From Gp6-AA45 sp035652075 (GTDB taxonomy: Bacteria; Acidobacteriota; Vicinamibacteria; Vicinamibacterales; CAVVIG01), in NCBI GenBank assembly GCA_035652075.1, contig DASREL010000006.1, positions 1-39,809 on the forward strand: a stretch of 39,809 nt of DNA, written 5' to 3'. The notes below the pieces were generated by a model. It was not told the origin of the DNA, ran no database searches, and saw nothing but the letters and a program-made list of their open reading frames with translations. Shown piece after piece: positions 7,872-17,100 of the stretch; position 1 is the stretch's first letter; every line of letters begins with the position of its first letter. A program made the position numbers and the translations under genes.

Positions 7872-10063
7872 GCGGTCCTCGTCTGCGGCGACGCGCGGTC
7901 ATCGTCCTGACCATCGCGTTCGTCGTCCTGTTGGCCGCCTATCGATCCACGGCAGGATCGACTGGGCTCGTGGCGACCTACTATTCGGGCATCGAGTGGC
8001 ACGGCGACGGCACCGAACGGACGTACATCGACGATCGACCGTCGACCGATGCGTTGGTGCGCCGGCAACCTGACTTCTCGTCGCGGCCGTTCAGCGTCGA
8101 ATGGCGCGGCTTCATCGCGGTCCCGCGCGCGGGCCGCTACACGTTCAAACTCGTCTCCGACGATGGTGCGTGGCTGTTTATCCGAGGGAAGGAAGTCGTG
8201 TCGAACGGCGGTCTCCACGAGGCTCGGGCCGCCGTCGGCACCGTCGCGCTCGACGCCGGCGTTCACTCGATCTTCATCCGTTATTTTCAAAACCACGGCA
8301 CCCTCGCGTTCGACCTCGCGTGGTCACGCGATGGCGTGGCGTTTTCGCCGGTGCCGCGTTGGACGCTCCTGCCCGACCGCGACAGTTACGCGCAGGCGCT
8401 CGCGCATCGCGCGGTCGGATACACGTTCGCCGCTGTGTCGGCGGTGTGGGTGCTACTGGTTGTTGGCGCGATCGCGATCGCGTTGGCGCGCGCGGCACGG
8501 CCGCTTGCACCGATCGCCCTTTTGTCGATGGCACTGAACGTCTGGGGCATCTGGTGGGCGATGCCGAACATTCGCGGGTGGGCGCCAGACGAAGTCGTCC
8601 CGCCCGATGTCATCGAAGCGGTGCGATCGGATTTCTCGCACGGGTGGTATCAGAAGTATCCGCCGTTTCATTACTTCGTGCTTGGGACCGCCGACGCGCC
8701 GATCCTGGCCCTGACGTCGCTGGAACTCCTGGACGTCGATGCGCCGGCGACGCGCGTGATCCTGATGACGATCGGACGTGTCGTCAGCCTCTTGTTTGCC
8801 GTCGCTACTCTCATCGCCGTGTATCGGTGCGGTGTGCTGCTGTACGGGCCGCGCGGCGCACGGCTCGCGGCGCTGACGACGGCGGTGACGGTGCCGTTTG
8901 CGTATTACAGCAAACTGGCGAATCTCGATATCCCGTATCTGTTCTGGTTCACCGTGTCGTTGTGGGCATTCATCCGTGTCCTGCAGCGCCATGAGCGCCG
9001 CGACTATGTTGTGTTCGCCGTCACGGCGGCGCTGTCCGGATGCACCAAGGATCAGGCGTGGGGGCTGTACGCGCTGACCGGCGGCGCGCTGCTCGTCGAC
9101 GCCGTGCGTCATCGCGTCGCGTGGCAGTCGATCGCGGCCGCGATTGCCGCCGGCGCCGTGACGTTCGTCATCGCCGACAACGTCATCGCCAATTTTGACG
9201 GGTTCGTGTCGCACGTGAAGCTATTGCTGGCGACACCCGCACCGTTTCGAGAGTTTCCGCGAACGGCGGCGGGCGAACTGGCGATGGCGGCGCGGTCGCT
9301 CGTCGAAATGCGCTACATGTTCGGCTGGCCGCTGGCGATCGTGGCCGCCGTCGCCGTGGTTCGCGGATTGGCGGCGCGCACGACACGGCCATCGCTCGCG
9401 TGGCTGCTCATTCCGCCCCTGTCGTATTACGCGGCGTTTGTCGGCGTCATCCTGTTCTTCTTCGATCGGTATCTGCTGCCGCTCACGATCGTCGTCTCAT
9501 TGTTCATCGGCTTCTGGCTCGAGGAGTTTCTCGGCGACGGCGTGCCGATGCGGCGAGCGCGTCAGATTCTCGTGGCGACCGCGTTCGGGTACAGCGTCCT
9601 GCTGGCCGCGGGCATCGACTACGCGATGACCGTCGATTCGAGGTATGCGGTCACGCATTGGCTGCAGCGACACGGATCGTCGACAACCACCGTCGCGTCG
9701 CTCGGGCCGCTCGAGTATGCGCTGCTCGCGGATGGCTTTCGGTCACAACCGGTCGAGTCGATGAACGACGTCAACGTGAAGGAGCCGGATTACGTCGTCT
9801 TGAACGCCGATCAAATGCCGACGCTGCCGCCGCTCGTCCAGGAGATGCACGAGCAGCTGATGCGCGGCGCCAACGGCTATCGGCTCGTGCTGCGGTACCG
9901 CGGTCCCTTGCTGCCGCTGCCGTGGCAGCACCCGGACCTTGGCGACCGGCCGCGACACGGTCCCGAGTTTTCCGACCTGAGCATGATCAACCCGACGCTC
10001 GAGGTATTTGCCTCTTGTCGATCTTCACGAGCACCGTGTACTCGGGATCGACGAGTTGAATGA
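7868..10063 (+). CDS. PA14-domain GT-C membrane glycosyltransferase
   Basis: 731 residues. After a signal-anchor (RRRAVIVLTIAFVVLLAAY), residues about 30-155 form a PA14 beta-sandwich (GLVATYYSGIEWHG, VEWRGFIAVPRAGRYTF, LVSDDGAWLFIRG, GVHSIFIRYFQNHG). The remainder is a polytopic GT-C/PMT-type transferase: after one TM the lumenal motif GWAPDEVVPPDV carries the catalytic-type acidic pair, followed by PPFHYFVLG and about ten TM helices. Such enzymes move sugars from polyprenyl-phosphate donors to lipids or proteins outside the membrane; the PA14 domain is a known carbohydrate-binding fold and may bring the acceptor. It is coupled to the preceding gene by ATGA. The C-terminal ~25 residues (from about VFASCRSS) run 77 bases into the convergent amidase-like gene, so the native stop may have been lost. 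Confidence 0.88.
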   Translation: MSGPRLRRRAVIVLTIAFVVLLAAYRSTAGSTGLVATYYSGIEWHGDGTERTYIDDRPSTDALVRRQPDFSSRPFSVEWRGFIAVPRAGRYTFKLVSDDGAWLFIRGKEVVSNGGLHEARAAVGTVALDAGVHSIFIRYFQNHGTLAFDLAWSRDGVAFSPVPRWTLLPDRDSYAQALAHRAVGYTFAAVSAVWVLLVVGAIAIALARAARPLAPIALLSMALNVWGIWWAMPNIRGWAPDEVVPPDVIEAVRSDFSHGWYQKYPPFHYFVLGTADAPILALTSLELLDVDAPATRVILMTIGRVVSLLFAVATLIAVYRCGVLLYGPRGARLAALTTAVTVPFAYYSKLANLDIPYLFWFTVSLWAFIRVLQRHERRDYVVFAVTAALSGCTKDQAWGLYALTGGALLVDAVRHRVAWQSIAAAIAAGAVTFVIADNVIANFDGFVSHVKLLLATPAPFREFPRTAAGELAMAARSLVEMRYMFGWPLAIVAAVAVVRGLAARTTRPSLAWLLIPPLSYYAAFVGVILFFFDRYLLPLTIVVSLFIGFWLEEFLGDGVPMRRARQILVATAFGYSVLLAAGIDYAMTVDSRYAVTHWLQRHGSSTTTVASLGPLEYALLADGFRSQPVESMNDVNVKEPDYVVLNADQMPTLPPLVQEMHEQLMRGANGYRLVLRYRGPLLPLPWQHPDLGDRPRHGPEFSDLSMINPTLEVFASCRSSRAPCTRDRRVE

Positions 10064-11002
10064 TCGGCGCCCTGGCGAGCTGCGAGACACACTGATAGGC
10101 GTCCAGTTCGGTCATCCCGCTTCGTTCGCGCACCCATTGCACCGCCGCTTTGAACGCGACGCGTGCCGCATCCTCGAGGGGACGGCCTGATCCGACGAAC
10201 ATCACCTCGCCGTCGTTTTCGATGCGCGGAATCGGCGTCGCCTGCCGCTTGTGCAGCTCGACGAAGATCTCGACGTTCATGGCGCCCTCGATGGCGGCAC
10301 CCATGATCTCCCCGTCGCCCATCGCGTAATGTCCATCGCCGAACGACACGAGTCCGCCGGGCACGTTGACACCGAGAAACACGGTATTGCCGGCGCGGAC
10401 CTCGGGGCAGTCCATGTTGCCGCCGAACGTCCCGGGCACGATCGTGCTGCGCACTTCACCGCCGGCCGGCGCGACCCCCATGCAGCCGAGAAAGGGCGCG
10501 AGCGGCACGGTCCACGTGTGACGGCCGTCACGCGACGAGCTGCGCGCCGTCGTCCGCGCAGCGTTGAGGTCGTGCGCCACGTCGTTTCGGGCAACTCGGC
10601 GCCCACCATCGCGGTGCGATCGGTACCGACCAGCGCACCGAATCCCGGTGCGAACGATGACACAGCGTACTCGCGAGCAGGTGTCAGCGACAGAATGTGG
10701 ATCGCGATCGTGTCGCCCGGTTCGGCGCCCTCGACGAAAAACGGACCGGTTTGCGGATTGTCGTGGCCTGGCGGCATCACCTTCGACGGCAGATCATTGG
10801 CGGTCTTGACGACGCCGTCGAAGCAGTCCTCGGTCCATGTGATGATGCGCGTGCCGGACCGAATCCGATGTTTCGGCGCCGCGCCGCCGAACGTGTAGAC
10901 GAGATCGCGATGCTCCGGACTCCATCGAAGCGTCGGCGCATCGACCGGCACCTGCGGCAGCAGCGGCACCGCGACCAGCGTGAGAAAGTCGCGTCGGTTC
11001 AT
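9987..11002 (-). pseudogene. acetamidase/formamidase family protein, frameshifted
   Basis: The family (FmdA/AmdA-like) hydrolyses formamide or short amides to ammonia and acid. The N-terminal part is read from ATG 11002 (MNRRDFLTLVAVPLLPQ, a Tat-like RRDFL signal, then TEDCFDGVVK and GPFFVEGAEPGD) up to ETTWR near 10580. The rest lies in another frame: HDLNAARTTARSS, VPLAPFLGCMGVAP, GGNMDCPEV, SFGDGHYAMGDGEIMGAAIE, ending RQIPRASG at 9987. One missing base at about 10575-10582 would join ETTWR to a YDLN-type continuation. Both halves are otherwise conserved with no further stops, so this is either a fresh mutation or an assembly error. The start overlaps the tannase stop (ATGA), so it is the second gene of that operon. 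Without the fix the protein stops at 10277 with a junk tail. Confidence 0.85.
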
Positions 11003-12537
11003 CGAGCGACGCACGCGAAATTCGCTGCGTCATTCATGTCGCCCGACCCTTTGTAGTTCGCCACTTGCGGATAGGGGCAGAGCGGCCGCTGGAACGCGAC
11101 GCCTTTCTTCGCGTCGTTGTCGACGTATTTCGACGCGATGATCGTCGCCGGCGCCGATCCCGACTCGACCCACTGCTGGAGCGCCGTCAGGCTTTCGTCG
11201 AGAAACGACGTCGGCCCCGGACCGCCGGTGCAGTGGTAGAGGCCCGGCACCAGAAACGCGCGAAAGAAGGCCTGCGTCCTGTCGAGACCTTGTTCGGCTT
11301 TGATGACCGTCTCGTAGTAGTCGATCCCGTTCTGCGCCGGAATCAGCGGATCGGCCGCGCCGTGGTAGTAGATCAACTTGTGACCGAGACGATTGAACTC
11401 GTCGAGTTTCGGATCGGTCGCGTTCGTGATCGGCCCGAGCTCTTCGTCCGCCTTCGTCAGCGCGCGATCGAAATCCATCGTGCGAAATGCCCAGTTCGGA
11501 TCGTGGAAGAACGCGCGCGCCCAGAATTCGTTCGAGCTGACGCCTGATGTCGTCGTCCGGTTGATCACCACGCCGCTGGCCCAGCCCATTTCGCCGCCAG
11601 GGTAGAAGCCCGGATAGACGCGCTTCTTCGTCCGTGGATTGAGCGGGCCGTTATACAGGTTGCGCACCGCTTCGACCTGCGGCGCGGTGAGGCAGCTCGA
11701 CGTGTCGGCACCGCGGCATTGCAGGACCTCGGGATCGAACGTGCAGTGCATTGGATCGCTGACGAGGCCGTCTTTCGCCCCGTCGAGCGCGTCGCACTTC
11801 GCGAGCGCCGCATCCTGCACGAGTTGCAGTTTTTCTTTCGGCAGGTTCGTCTCGGGCGAGCTCGTCACGACGCCGTTCCACACTTCGCTCGCCATCTGGT
11901 GTGTCCAGAAATTCGCGGCGTCGCCGGCGAGGATGCCGTCGAAGTCGGCGGGGTAACGCTGTGCTTCCATCAGTCCTTGCTTGCCGCCCGTGGAGCAGCC
12001 GCTGTAGTACGCGTACTTCGCCGGCTGCGCGTAGAACGCGTTGACGATCGCCTTTGCGTCGACGGTCGTGAGATGCAGGCCCCGGTAGCTGTAGTCGATC
12101 AATCGTTCGCGGTCTTCGAGCCACGCGGCCGGCTCGCTCGATGTGTGGCCGGTATCGGTGCTCGCCGTCGCGAAGCCGTTGCGCAGCGCGGTCGCCATCG
12201 CGGGAAAACTGATCGTTCCGGCGAGGCCGCCGTTGCCGACGACCTGCAACTTACCGTTCCATCCTGACGTCGGCAGCCAGACCTCGAAATGAATCGCCGA
12301 CGTCGGCGTCGGTTTGAGCACGCCGTGGACCTGGCAGAACGGCGGCAGGTTTTCAATGGCGCGTCCTCCGCGTGCGCCGGGCGGCGTGAACGATCCGCCG
12401 CTGACGACGGCGGCGGCCGTGATCGACGCACCGGCGCCAAGTGTGATGGTCGTCAGGCTCTCGCACGTGGCAGCCGACGCGGGCCGCGGCGCGAGCGCGA
12501 GTGCGGCGAAGAGGGCGAACACAGCAGAATGTTTCAT
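10999..12537 (-). CDS. tannase/feruloyl esterase family protein
   Basis: 512 residues with a signal peptide (MKHSAVFALFAALALAPRPASA). The alpha/beta-hydrolase nucleophile elbow is YYSGCSTGGKQG (Ser near residue 181), the acid is in YHGAADPLIP (about 396) and the histidine in GLYHCTGGPGP (about 434); the Cys next to the Ser and the one after the His form the family's structural disulfide (CS-D-HC). A Cys-rich lid (SDPMHCTFDPEVLQC, DTSSCL) contains the usual calcium-site region. Members hydrolyse gallate, ferulate or other aromatic esters outside the cell. It is first in a two-gene operon with the acetamidase-like gene. ATG 12537 starts the signal peptide; TATCTT lies 9 bases upstream and there is no Shine-Dalgarno. 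Confidence 0.93.
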   Translation of the reverse strand: MKHSAVFALFAALALAPRPASAATCESLTTITLGAGASITAAAVVSGGSFTPPGARGGRAIENLPPFCQVHGVLKPTPTSAIHFEVWLPTSGWNGKLQVVGNGGLAGTISFPAMATALRNGFATASTDTGHTSSEPAAWLEDRERLIDYSYRGLHLTTVDAKAIVNAFYAQPAKYAYYSGCSTGGKQGLMEAQRYPADFDGILAGDAANFWTHQMASEVWNGVVTSSPETNLPKEKLQLVQDAALAKCDALDGAKDGLVSDPMHCTFDPEVLQCRGADTSSCLTAPQVEAVRNLYNGPLNPRTKKRVYPGFYPGGEMGWASGVVINRTTTSGVSSNEFWARAFFHDPNWAFRTMDFDRALTKADEELGPITNATDPKLDEFNRLGHKLIYYHGAADPLIPAQNGIDYYETVIKAEQGLDRTQAFFRAFLVPGLYHCTGGPGPTSFLDESLTALQQWVESGSAPATIIASKYVDNDAKKGVAFQRPLCPYPQVANYKGSGDMNDAANFACVAR

Positions 12538-12545
12538 GGCGCGCT

Positions 12546-12552
12546 TAAGATA
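12546..12552. promoter_or_regulatory. overlapping divergent -10 boxes, tannase / hypothetical gene
   Basis: Only 20 bases separate the two ATG codons (12537 minus, 12558 plus). The plus strand reads TAAGAT at 12546-12551, 6 bases before ATG 12558. The minus strand reads TATCTT at 12547-12552, 9 bases before ATG 12537. Neither gene has a Shine-Dalgarno. The two boxes occupy the same base pairs, so the promoters should exclude each other. Confidence 0.45.
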
Positions 12553-12557
12553 CCAAA

Positions 12558-13001
12558 ATGACCACGAGTCGTCGCGTGCTGATCGCGACCTTCCTTGTCA
12601 TCGTTTTTACGGGTTTAGTGCTGCTCATCGGCGAGCCGATTCGGCGTGCATATGATGCGCGCCATTCGACGTGCACGCTGACGGCCACGGCGGCGGTGGC
12701 GTCGCGCAACACCCCCGTCGGACGCGCGACCAACTGGAGCGCCGACATGTTCTCGCTGAAGAACGGTGATACCGCGGATTGGAGCGATGTCGTGATCAGC
12801 GTCTACGGCAGACAGCCGGGCGGCCCCTATCGGCGGAAAAAGGATTTCCTGCGCGTCAACGAGCTGACCTCGTTCAGCATGAACGACCTCGCGGCCGACG
12901 ACGGCCAGCACTGGGTGTCGCTGATGATGACGGCGGAACGCGTCGAGGTGAAGGCGACGATGCTCGGCCGGGCATGTTCCGCGACGGTACCGTTGTCATA
13001 G
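12558..13001 (+). CDS. hypothetical membrane-anchored protein
   Basis: 147 residues; family not recognised. An N-terminal anchor (RRVLIATFLVIVFTGLVLLIG) is followed by a basic stretch and an extracytoplasmic beta-rich domain (ADMFSLKNGDTADWSDVVISVYGRQ, FLRVNELTSFSMNDL, VEVKATMLGRACSATVPL). Two Cys (in STCTLTA and GRACSAT) could form a disulfide across the domain. The phrase FSLKNGDTADWSDVVISV looks like small beta-sandwich proteins that describe substituent or ornament domains, but this is a weak impression. It is divergent from the tannase gene and overlaps the convergent DUF486 gene by 6 bases. Confidence 0.75.
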   Translation: MTTSRRVLIATFLVIVFTGLVLLIGEPIRRAYDARHSTCTLTATAAVASRNTPVGRATNWSADMFSLKNGDTADWSDVVISVYGRQPGGPYRRKKDFLRVNELTSFSMNDLAADDGQHWVSLMMTAERVEVKATMLGRACSATVPLS

Positions 13002-13328
13002 GCGGCCCCAGAACGCGAACAGCACCGCGGCGAACAGACACGCAAACGACGCGGCGTAGTTCCACCGCACCGATTCGCCAAGATACACATAGGCAAACAC
13101 GACGAACACGACGAGCGTGATCGCTTCCTGGATGATCTTCAGCTGATACGCGGTGAACTGTCCGTATCCGATGCGGTTGGCGGGAACCTGAAAACAATAC
13201 TCGCCCAGCGCGATCAGCCAGCTCACGAGGACGGCGGTCCACATCGGCAGCGACTTGAATTTCAAGTGGCCGTACCACGCGACCGTCATGAACGTATTGG
13301 AGATCAGCAGCAGGATAATAGTGGCCAT
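12996..13328 (-). CDS. DUF486 (DMT superfamily-like) membrane protein
   Basis: 110 residues with four TM helices. The DUF486 signature is nearly complete: FMTVAWYGHLKF, VSWLIALGEYCFQVPANRIGY and AYQLKIIQEAITLVVFVVFAYVYLGE, then WNY and a last helix ending VLFAFWGRL. DUF486 proteins are related to the small multidrug-resistance / drug-metabolite transporters, but the substrate is unknown. The ATG at 13328 shares two base pairs with the ATG of the divergent cupin gene. GATAAT on the minus strand lies 5 bases before it and there is no Shine-Dalgarno. The 3' end overlaps the convergent upstream gene by 6 bases. Confidence 0.95.
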   Translation of the reverse strand: MATIILLLISNTFMTVAWYGHLKFKSLPMWTAVLVSWLIALGEYCFQVPANRIGYGQFTAYQLKIIQEAITLVVFVVFAYVYLGESVRWNYAASFACLFAAVLFAFWGRL

Positions 13329-13339
13329 GAAGCATTATC
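13314..13339. promoter_or_regulatory. mirror-image GATAAT promoter with shared start codons
   Basis: GATAAT on the plus strand (13314-13319) stands 7 bases before the cupin ATG at 13327. GATAAT on the minus strand (ATTATC at 13334-13339) stands 5 bases before the DUF486 ATG at 13328. The two start codons form one CATG. Each -10 box lies inside the coding region of the opposite gene, and neither gene has a Shine-Dalgarno of normal strength. AGGA at 13312-13315 ahead of the cupin gene is too far (11 bases) and overlaps the box. Confidence 0.55.
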
Positions 13340-13674
13340 GCTGGACCGACATTCCCGCCGAGCAGATGAACCCGGCGACCTCACGCCGCTACGTCACCGC
13401 GGACCGTGTGACGATCGCGCGGTTCGAACTGAAGAAGGGCGGCGTCGTGCCGCGCCACTCGCACGAGAACGAGCAGGTGACGCAGGTGGTGAGCGGCGCG
13501 TTGAAGTTCGATGTCGACGGGGAAGAGGTCATCGTGCGCGCCGGCGAAGTGCTCCACATTCCGAGTGGGGCAGAGCACGGGGTCGAGATCCTCGAGGATA
13601 CGATCGCGATCGACGTTTTCAGCCCCGTGCGCCAGGATTGGATCGACAAGACCGACGCGTATTTCAAGGCATGA
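13327..13674 (+). CDS. small cupin-domain protein
   Basis: 115 residues, a single cupin barrel. Metal-site motif 1 is VPRHSHENEQVTQVVSG, giving His, His and Glu ligands; motif 2 is GEVLHIPSGAEHGVEIL with the fourth His. The N-terminal MKHYRWTDIPAEQMNP and SRRYVT are typical of a conserved small-cupin group found next to diverse genes. It may be a metal-dependent sugar or phenolic isomerase/dioxygenase or a small-molecule sensor; the sequence does not decide. ATG 13327 is preferred over an earlier in-frame ATG because homologues begin with this MKHY-type N-terminus and because of the GATAAT box. It overlaps the convergent lipoprotein gene by 11 bases. Confidence 0.92.
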   Translation: MKHYRWTDIPAEQMNPATSRRYVTADRVTIARFELKKGGVVPRHSHENEQVTQVVSGALKFDVDGEEVIVRAGEVLHIPSGAEHGVEILEDTIAIDVFSPVRQDWIDKTDAYFKA

Positions 13675-14134
13675 GCGTGCGCTGAATCGGGAACTCGCCG
13701 ACGCGCGTCCACTGCGACGATCCGTATTTCGCGAACACGTCGACGGTGGCATCGACGAATTGGCTGTTCGCGAGCAGTTCGCCGCTCGCGTCGGTGCCTG
13801 TATATCCCAGCTGCGATTTCGCGACGACGGTCGCTTCGGCGCCGGGCGTCAGCCCCGCCGACCCGGCGGCCATCACGTACGCCGTGCCCCACTCGCCGTT
13901 CTGTCCGTTGCGATGGAACACCGCGTTCACTTGGACCGACGGCAGTTTCTGATCGGAGATGTTTCTCAGGGTAAAGGATACGAGCGGGACCACTTTGTTC
14001 CTGCCTGCAGCGGGCCCCGCGTCGGCCCAACCGGTCGACACGCGCTCGACTCTGAGCCCGGCTTTGACATCCACTCGCGGGCCGCACGCCGACACCGCCA
14101 GCAGGACCGCCGATGCGGTGATGAGTCTCTTCAT
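13664..14134 (-). CDS. putative lipoprotein, last gene of the ABC block
   Basis: 156 residues. The signal MKRLITASAVLLAVSAC ends in a lipobox (VSAC), so the mature protein should be lipid-anchored at Cys17. The remainder is an immunoglobulin-like beta domain with phrases common in bacterial FxLYD/DUF-type proteins (VVPLVSFTLRNISDQKLPSVQVNAVF, GLTPGAEATVVAKSQLGYTG, WTRVGEFPIQ). The function is unknown. It starts 16 bases after the PQQ-fusion permease stop, so it should belong to the same transcript. A perfect AAGGAGGT lies before ATG 14134, but the gap to the codon is only about 1 base, unusually short. Confidence 0.82.
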   Translation of the reverse strand: MKRLITASAVLLAVSACGPRVDVKAGLRVERVSTGWADAGPAAGRNKVVPLVSFTLRNISDQKLPSVQVNAVFHRNGQNGEWGTAYVMAAGSAGLTPGAEATVVAKSQLGYTGTDASGELLANSQFVDATVDVFAKYGSSQWTRVGEFPIQRTLMP

Positions 14135-14150
14135 ACCTCCTTAGACACCG

Positions 14151-17100
14151 CTACTTCGGACTTGGGATCGGTCCGTAGACGTCGACCTGCTTGCGCGTGC
14201 CGACGTAGACACGTCCGTTGGCGACGGTCGGGATGACGAAGCGGAGCGAGCGGCCGGCTCGATCGCGCGCGAAGTTCTGGCCGCTGTTATACAGCTCGTT
14301 CGCGATGTTCGCCGCTTCGAACGCGTAGAGGATCGCGGGCTTGTCCGATCGGAAGTCGTTCCACACATGTGTCGCGACCACCCACACAATCCCGTCGCGC
14401 GTGCCGTTGGAGGAGATGACGGGCGCCGCGCCCGGATTCAGAAACGTGGGGCCGCTCGTCGCGGCGGTCGTCAGCTGTCCGTTCGCCACTCGATAATCGC
14501 GCACCGAGTCGTTGCTCGCAAGGGCGAACACGTGTCCGTTCCAGTACGCCGGCGTGGAGTACGTGCCGCCCTTCACCGACAGCGACTGCAGCGCGCCGCC
14601 CTCGAGGAGGCCGCGATCGAGCACGCTGATGTGCGGCTCTTTGCCGCCGACGATCAGCAGCCGCGGATGCGCGCCCGATCCGTCAATCAGGAGCGGTCCG
14701 CCGGCTCCGAGATCGAGATCGCGCTCGTTGAGATGCGCTTGGTTCGGCGGCGTGAAATGATCGACGACGGACAATGTGCTTCTGCGAGTCTGCAGTTGCG
14801 GTTTGAGTTGCAGTTTCAGGACGCTGTCGCCGAAGTCGTGACCACCGGCGCCGACGGTGAACTTGCCGTTGCCGGTGACGACGTAGATGTAACCGCGGTC
14901 GTCGGCCGCTGGGCCCATGTCGCTCTGCCAGATGCCGCTCTCGCCGGCGCCGGGCGCGACGTTGAGCACCGCCGTCTGCTTCAGCGTCCGCGCGTCGTAC
15001 GCCATCACCCAACCGGTGTACGGCTTGACGTCACACGACGATCCCCACGTCAGAAACACCTGTCTTTGCGACAAGAGGAGCGCCGCGCGTGACAGCTCGC
15101 GCAGCGGATCGAACCCGGGACTCTGAATTTCGACCGGGCCGCCGAACTTTTCTGCGCCCGTCGTGATCGCGAGCGCGTGGAGTTTCTGCGCGAACCGCGC
15201 GCCCATCAACGCGCCCGTCGATTCCTTCGTGCGCGCAAGCACGTACAGCGTTCCGGTGTCGCGATCGATCACAGGCGTTGTCGTAATGCCGATCTCTGGG
15301 TTGATGAACGGGCAGTTCACATCCGCCGGCGTGAGCGTCGCGGCTTTCGACGACAGAAACGACACGTGCCACAGTGGCGCCGCCGGCTGATTGCCTGCGT
15401 CGAACGCATACACGCTGTCGTGTTCGGTTGCGATGTACACGACGTCGTGGCGCCCTTTCCCGGGAATCTCGACGCCAGGGACGAAGAGCGGCTGCGCGTA
15501 GACGTCGCCGTCGACGGCGTACGAAAACACTTTGCCGAACTGCCGGACGTTGACGTTCGCCGGCGTCAAGACTTTTTCGATCGTCGTCGCGCCCGTTCGC
15601 GCGTTGTCGTACTGAGACGTCAGGACCTGCGCCGAGGCGATCGTGGTGCACGCAAGCACCATCACCGCCGCGCCGCCGAACGCGCGCGTCAAATCGAGCG
15701 TCGTCACGCTGAACGCATCCGATACCGCGTCTTCGTCGGGCTGCAGCGACCAGCCGCGTGTTGCATAGGCTATAGACAACTCGAGCGCGACGAGCACCGC
15801 CGTGGCGAACCACACAGGCAGCCGCAGCGTACCGAAGGCGAACGCGACGGCCCCGAGCAGGTACAGCGGCCACCGCGACTTCAGACGCGCGTGCCCAGGT
15901 TCGTACGCGCGCGTGAAGGGCAGAAAGTCGATCGTCAAGACCAGGATGTCGGCAAGCGCTGCGATCGATACAGCGACCAGGACGGCATGTCTCCACCCGC
16001 CGGCCGCGTAGGCCGCGATGGCGGCGAGCGGCGCGAGCAGGGCGACGATCGACGCACGCACCCCGCGTGCGTACGACGCGAACGCCGCCGGCGCATGTGC
16101 ATGGAACGTCCAGGCTGAAGGGAGCTCGCTCGGAACGTAGAAGGCCGCGCGGAGACCGATCGCAGTCCAGAAGCCGATCATCAACGGCGCAGCCATCATC
16201 GTCGTCGTCGCGTCGCCGCGCTCGCGCGAGAGCGCGATCACGATCATCGTGAATCCAATCGCGGCGTTGATGGCAATCGGCGCCTGCACCGCGCGGCTGC
16301 GGACGATCGTCGTGATGACGAAGTCGGACATGGCGTGCGCACGACGGTCGCCGGCGCCCAGCAGTCGCGCCATCGCGCACGTCAAGCGCGCGCGCCCGAG
16401 GACGCCTGGCCGTGCCACCGGTGTCAGCGCGAGCTGCATCTGCCGCCGAAACGCGACGACCGACGTCGCGATGGCCGCGACGATTGACAGCGGCACCAGC
16501 ACGAACATCCCGCGAGCCACGTCGTGCGTCGTCGCCCACGCTCCGCGGTCCGATCGGCGGAGGACCTCGAACGCAGCGGTGAACCACGTCAGCGGCGGCG
16601 AGTTCGTGTCGGGCACGACCACGCGTCCGCGATGGACGGGGGACGCGAACACGGCGACCACCAGCAGCAGGAGCGCGACGACGAACAGGAACTGCAGCAC
16701 CGCTCCGAGTGTCGTGGCGAGGCGTGGTCCGCCGACGATCGCGATGGTGTTCCGCAGCGTGACGATCGTTGCGAAGACGAGCGTGGCTGCCGCAATCGTC
16801 ACGACGAGACACGAAATGAAATGCGCCACGGCGGTGCTGAGGCCAAGCTGGTCGGCCGTCTCGAGTCCGAAGAGCGACGCATTCAGCAGATTCAGCGCGA
16901 CGGCGGAGCCGACGAGGAAGACGGCCAACGCGGCGAGCTTCGCCAGGATGACGTCGCTCGACCGCAGCGGCAGCGGGCCGAGGACCATCGCGTCGCGACG
17001 GTCGAAGCTGAGCGCATCCCACGCGAATACCGTCAGCAGGCCGATCGTGATCATCGAGTAGCCGACGAGCACCGACAGGATCCACTCCGTCATGTCGTCC

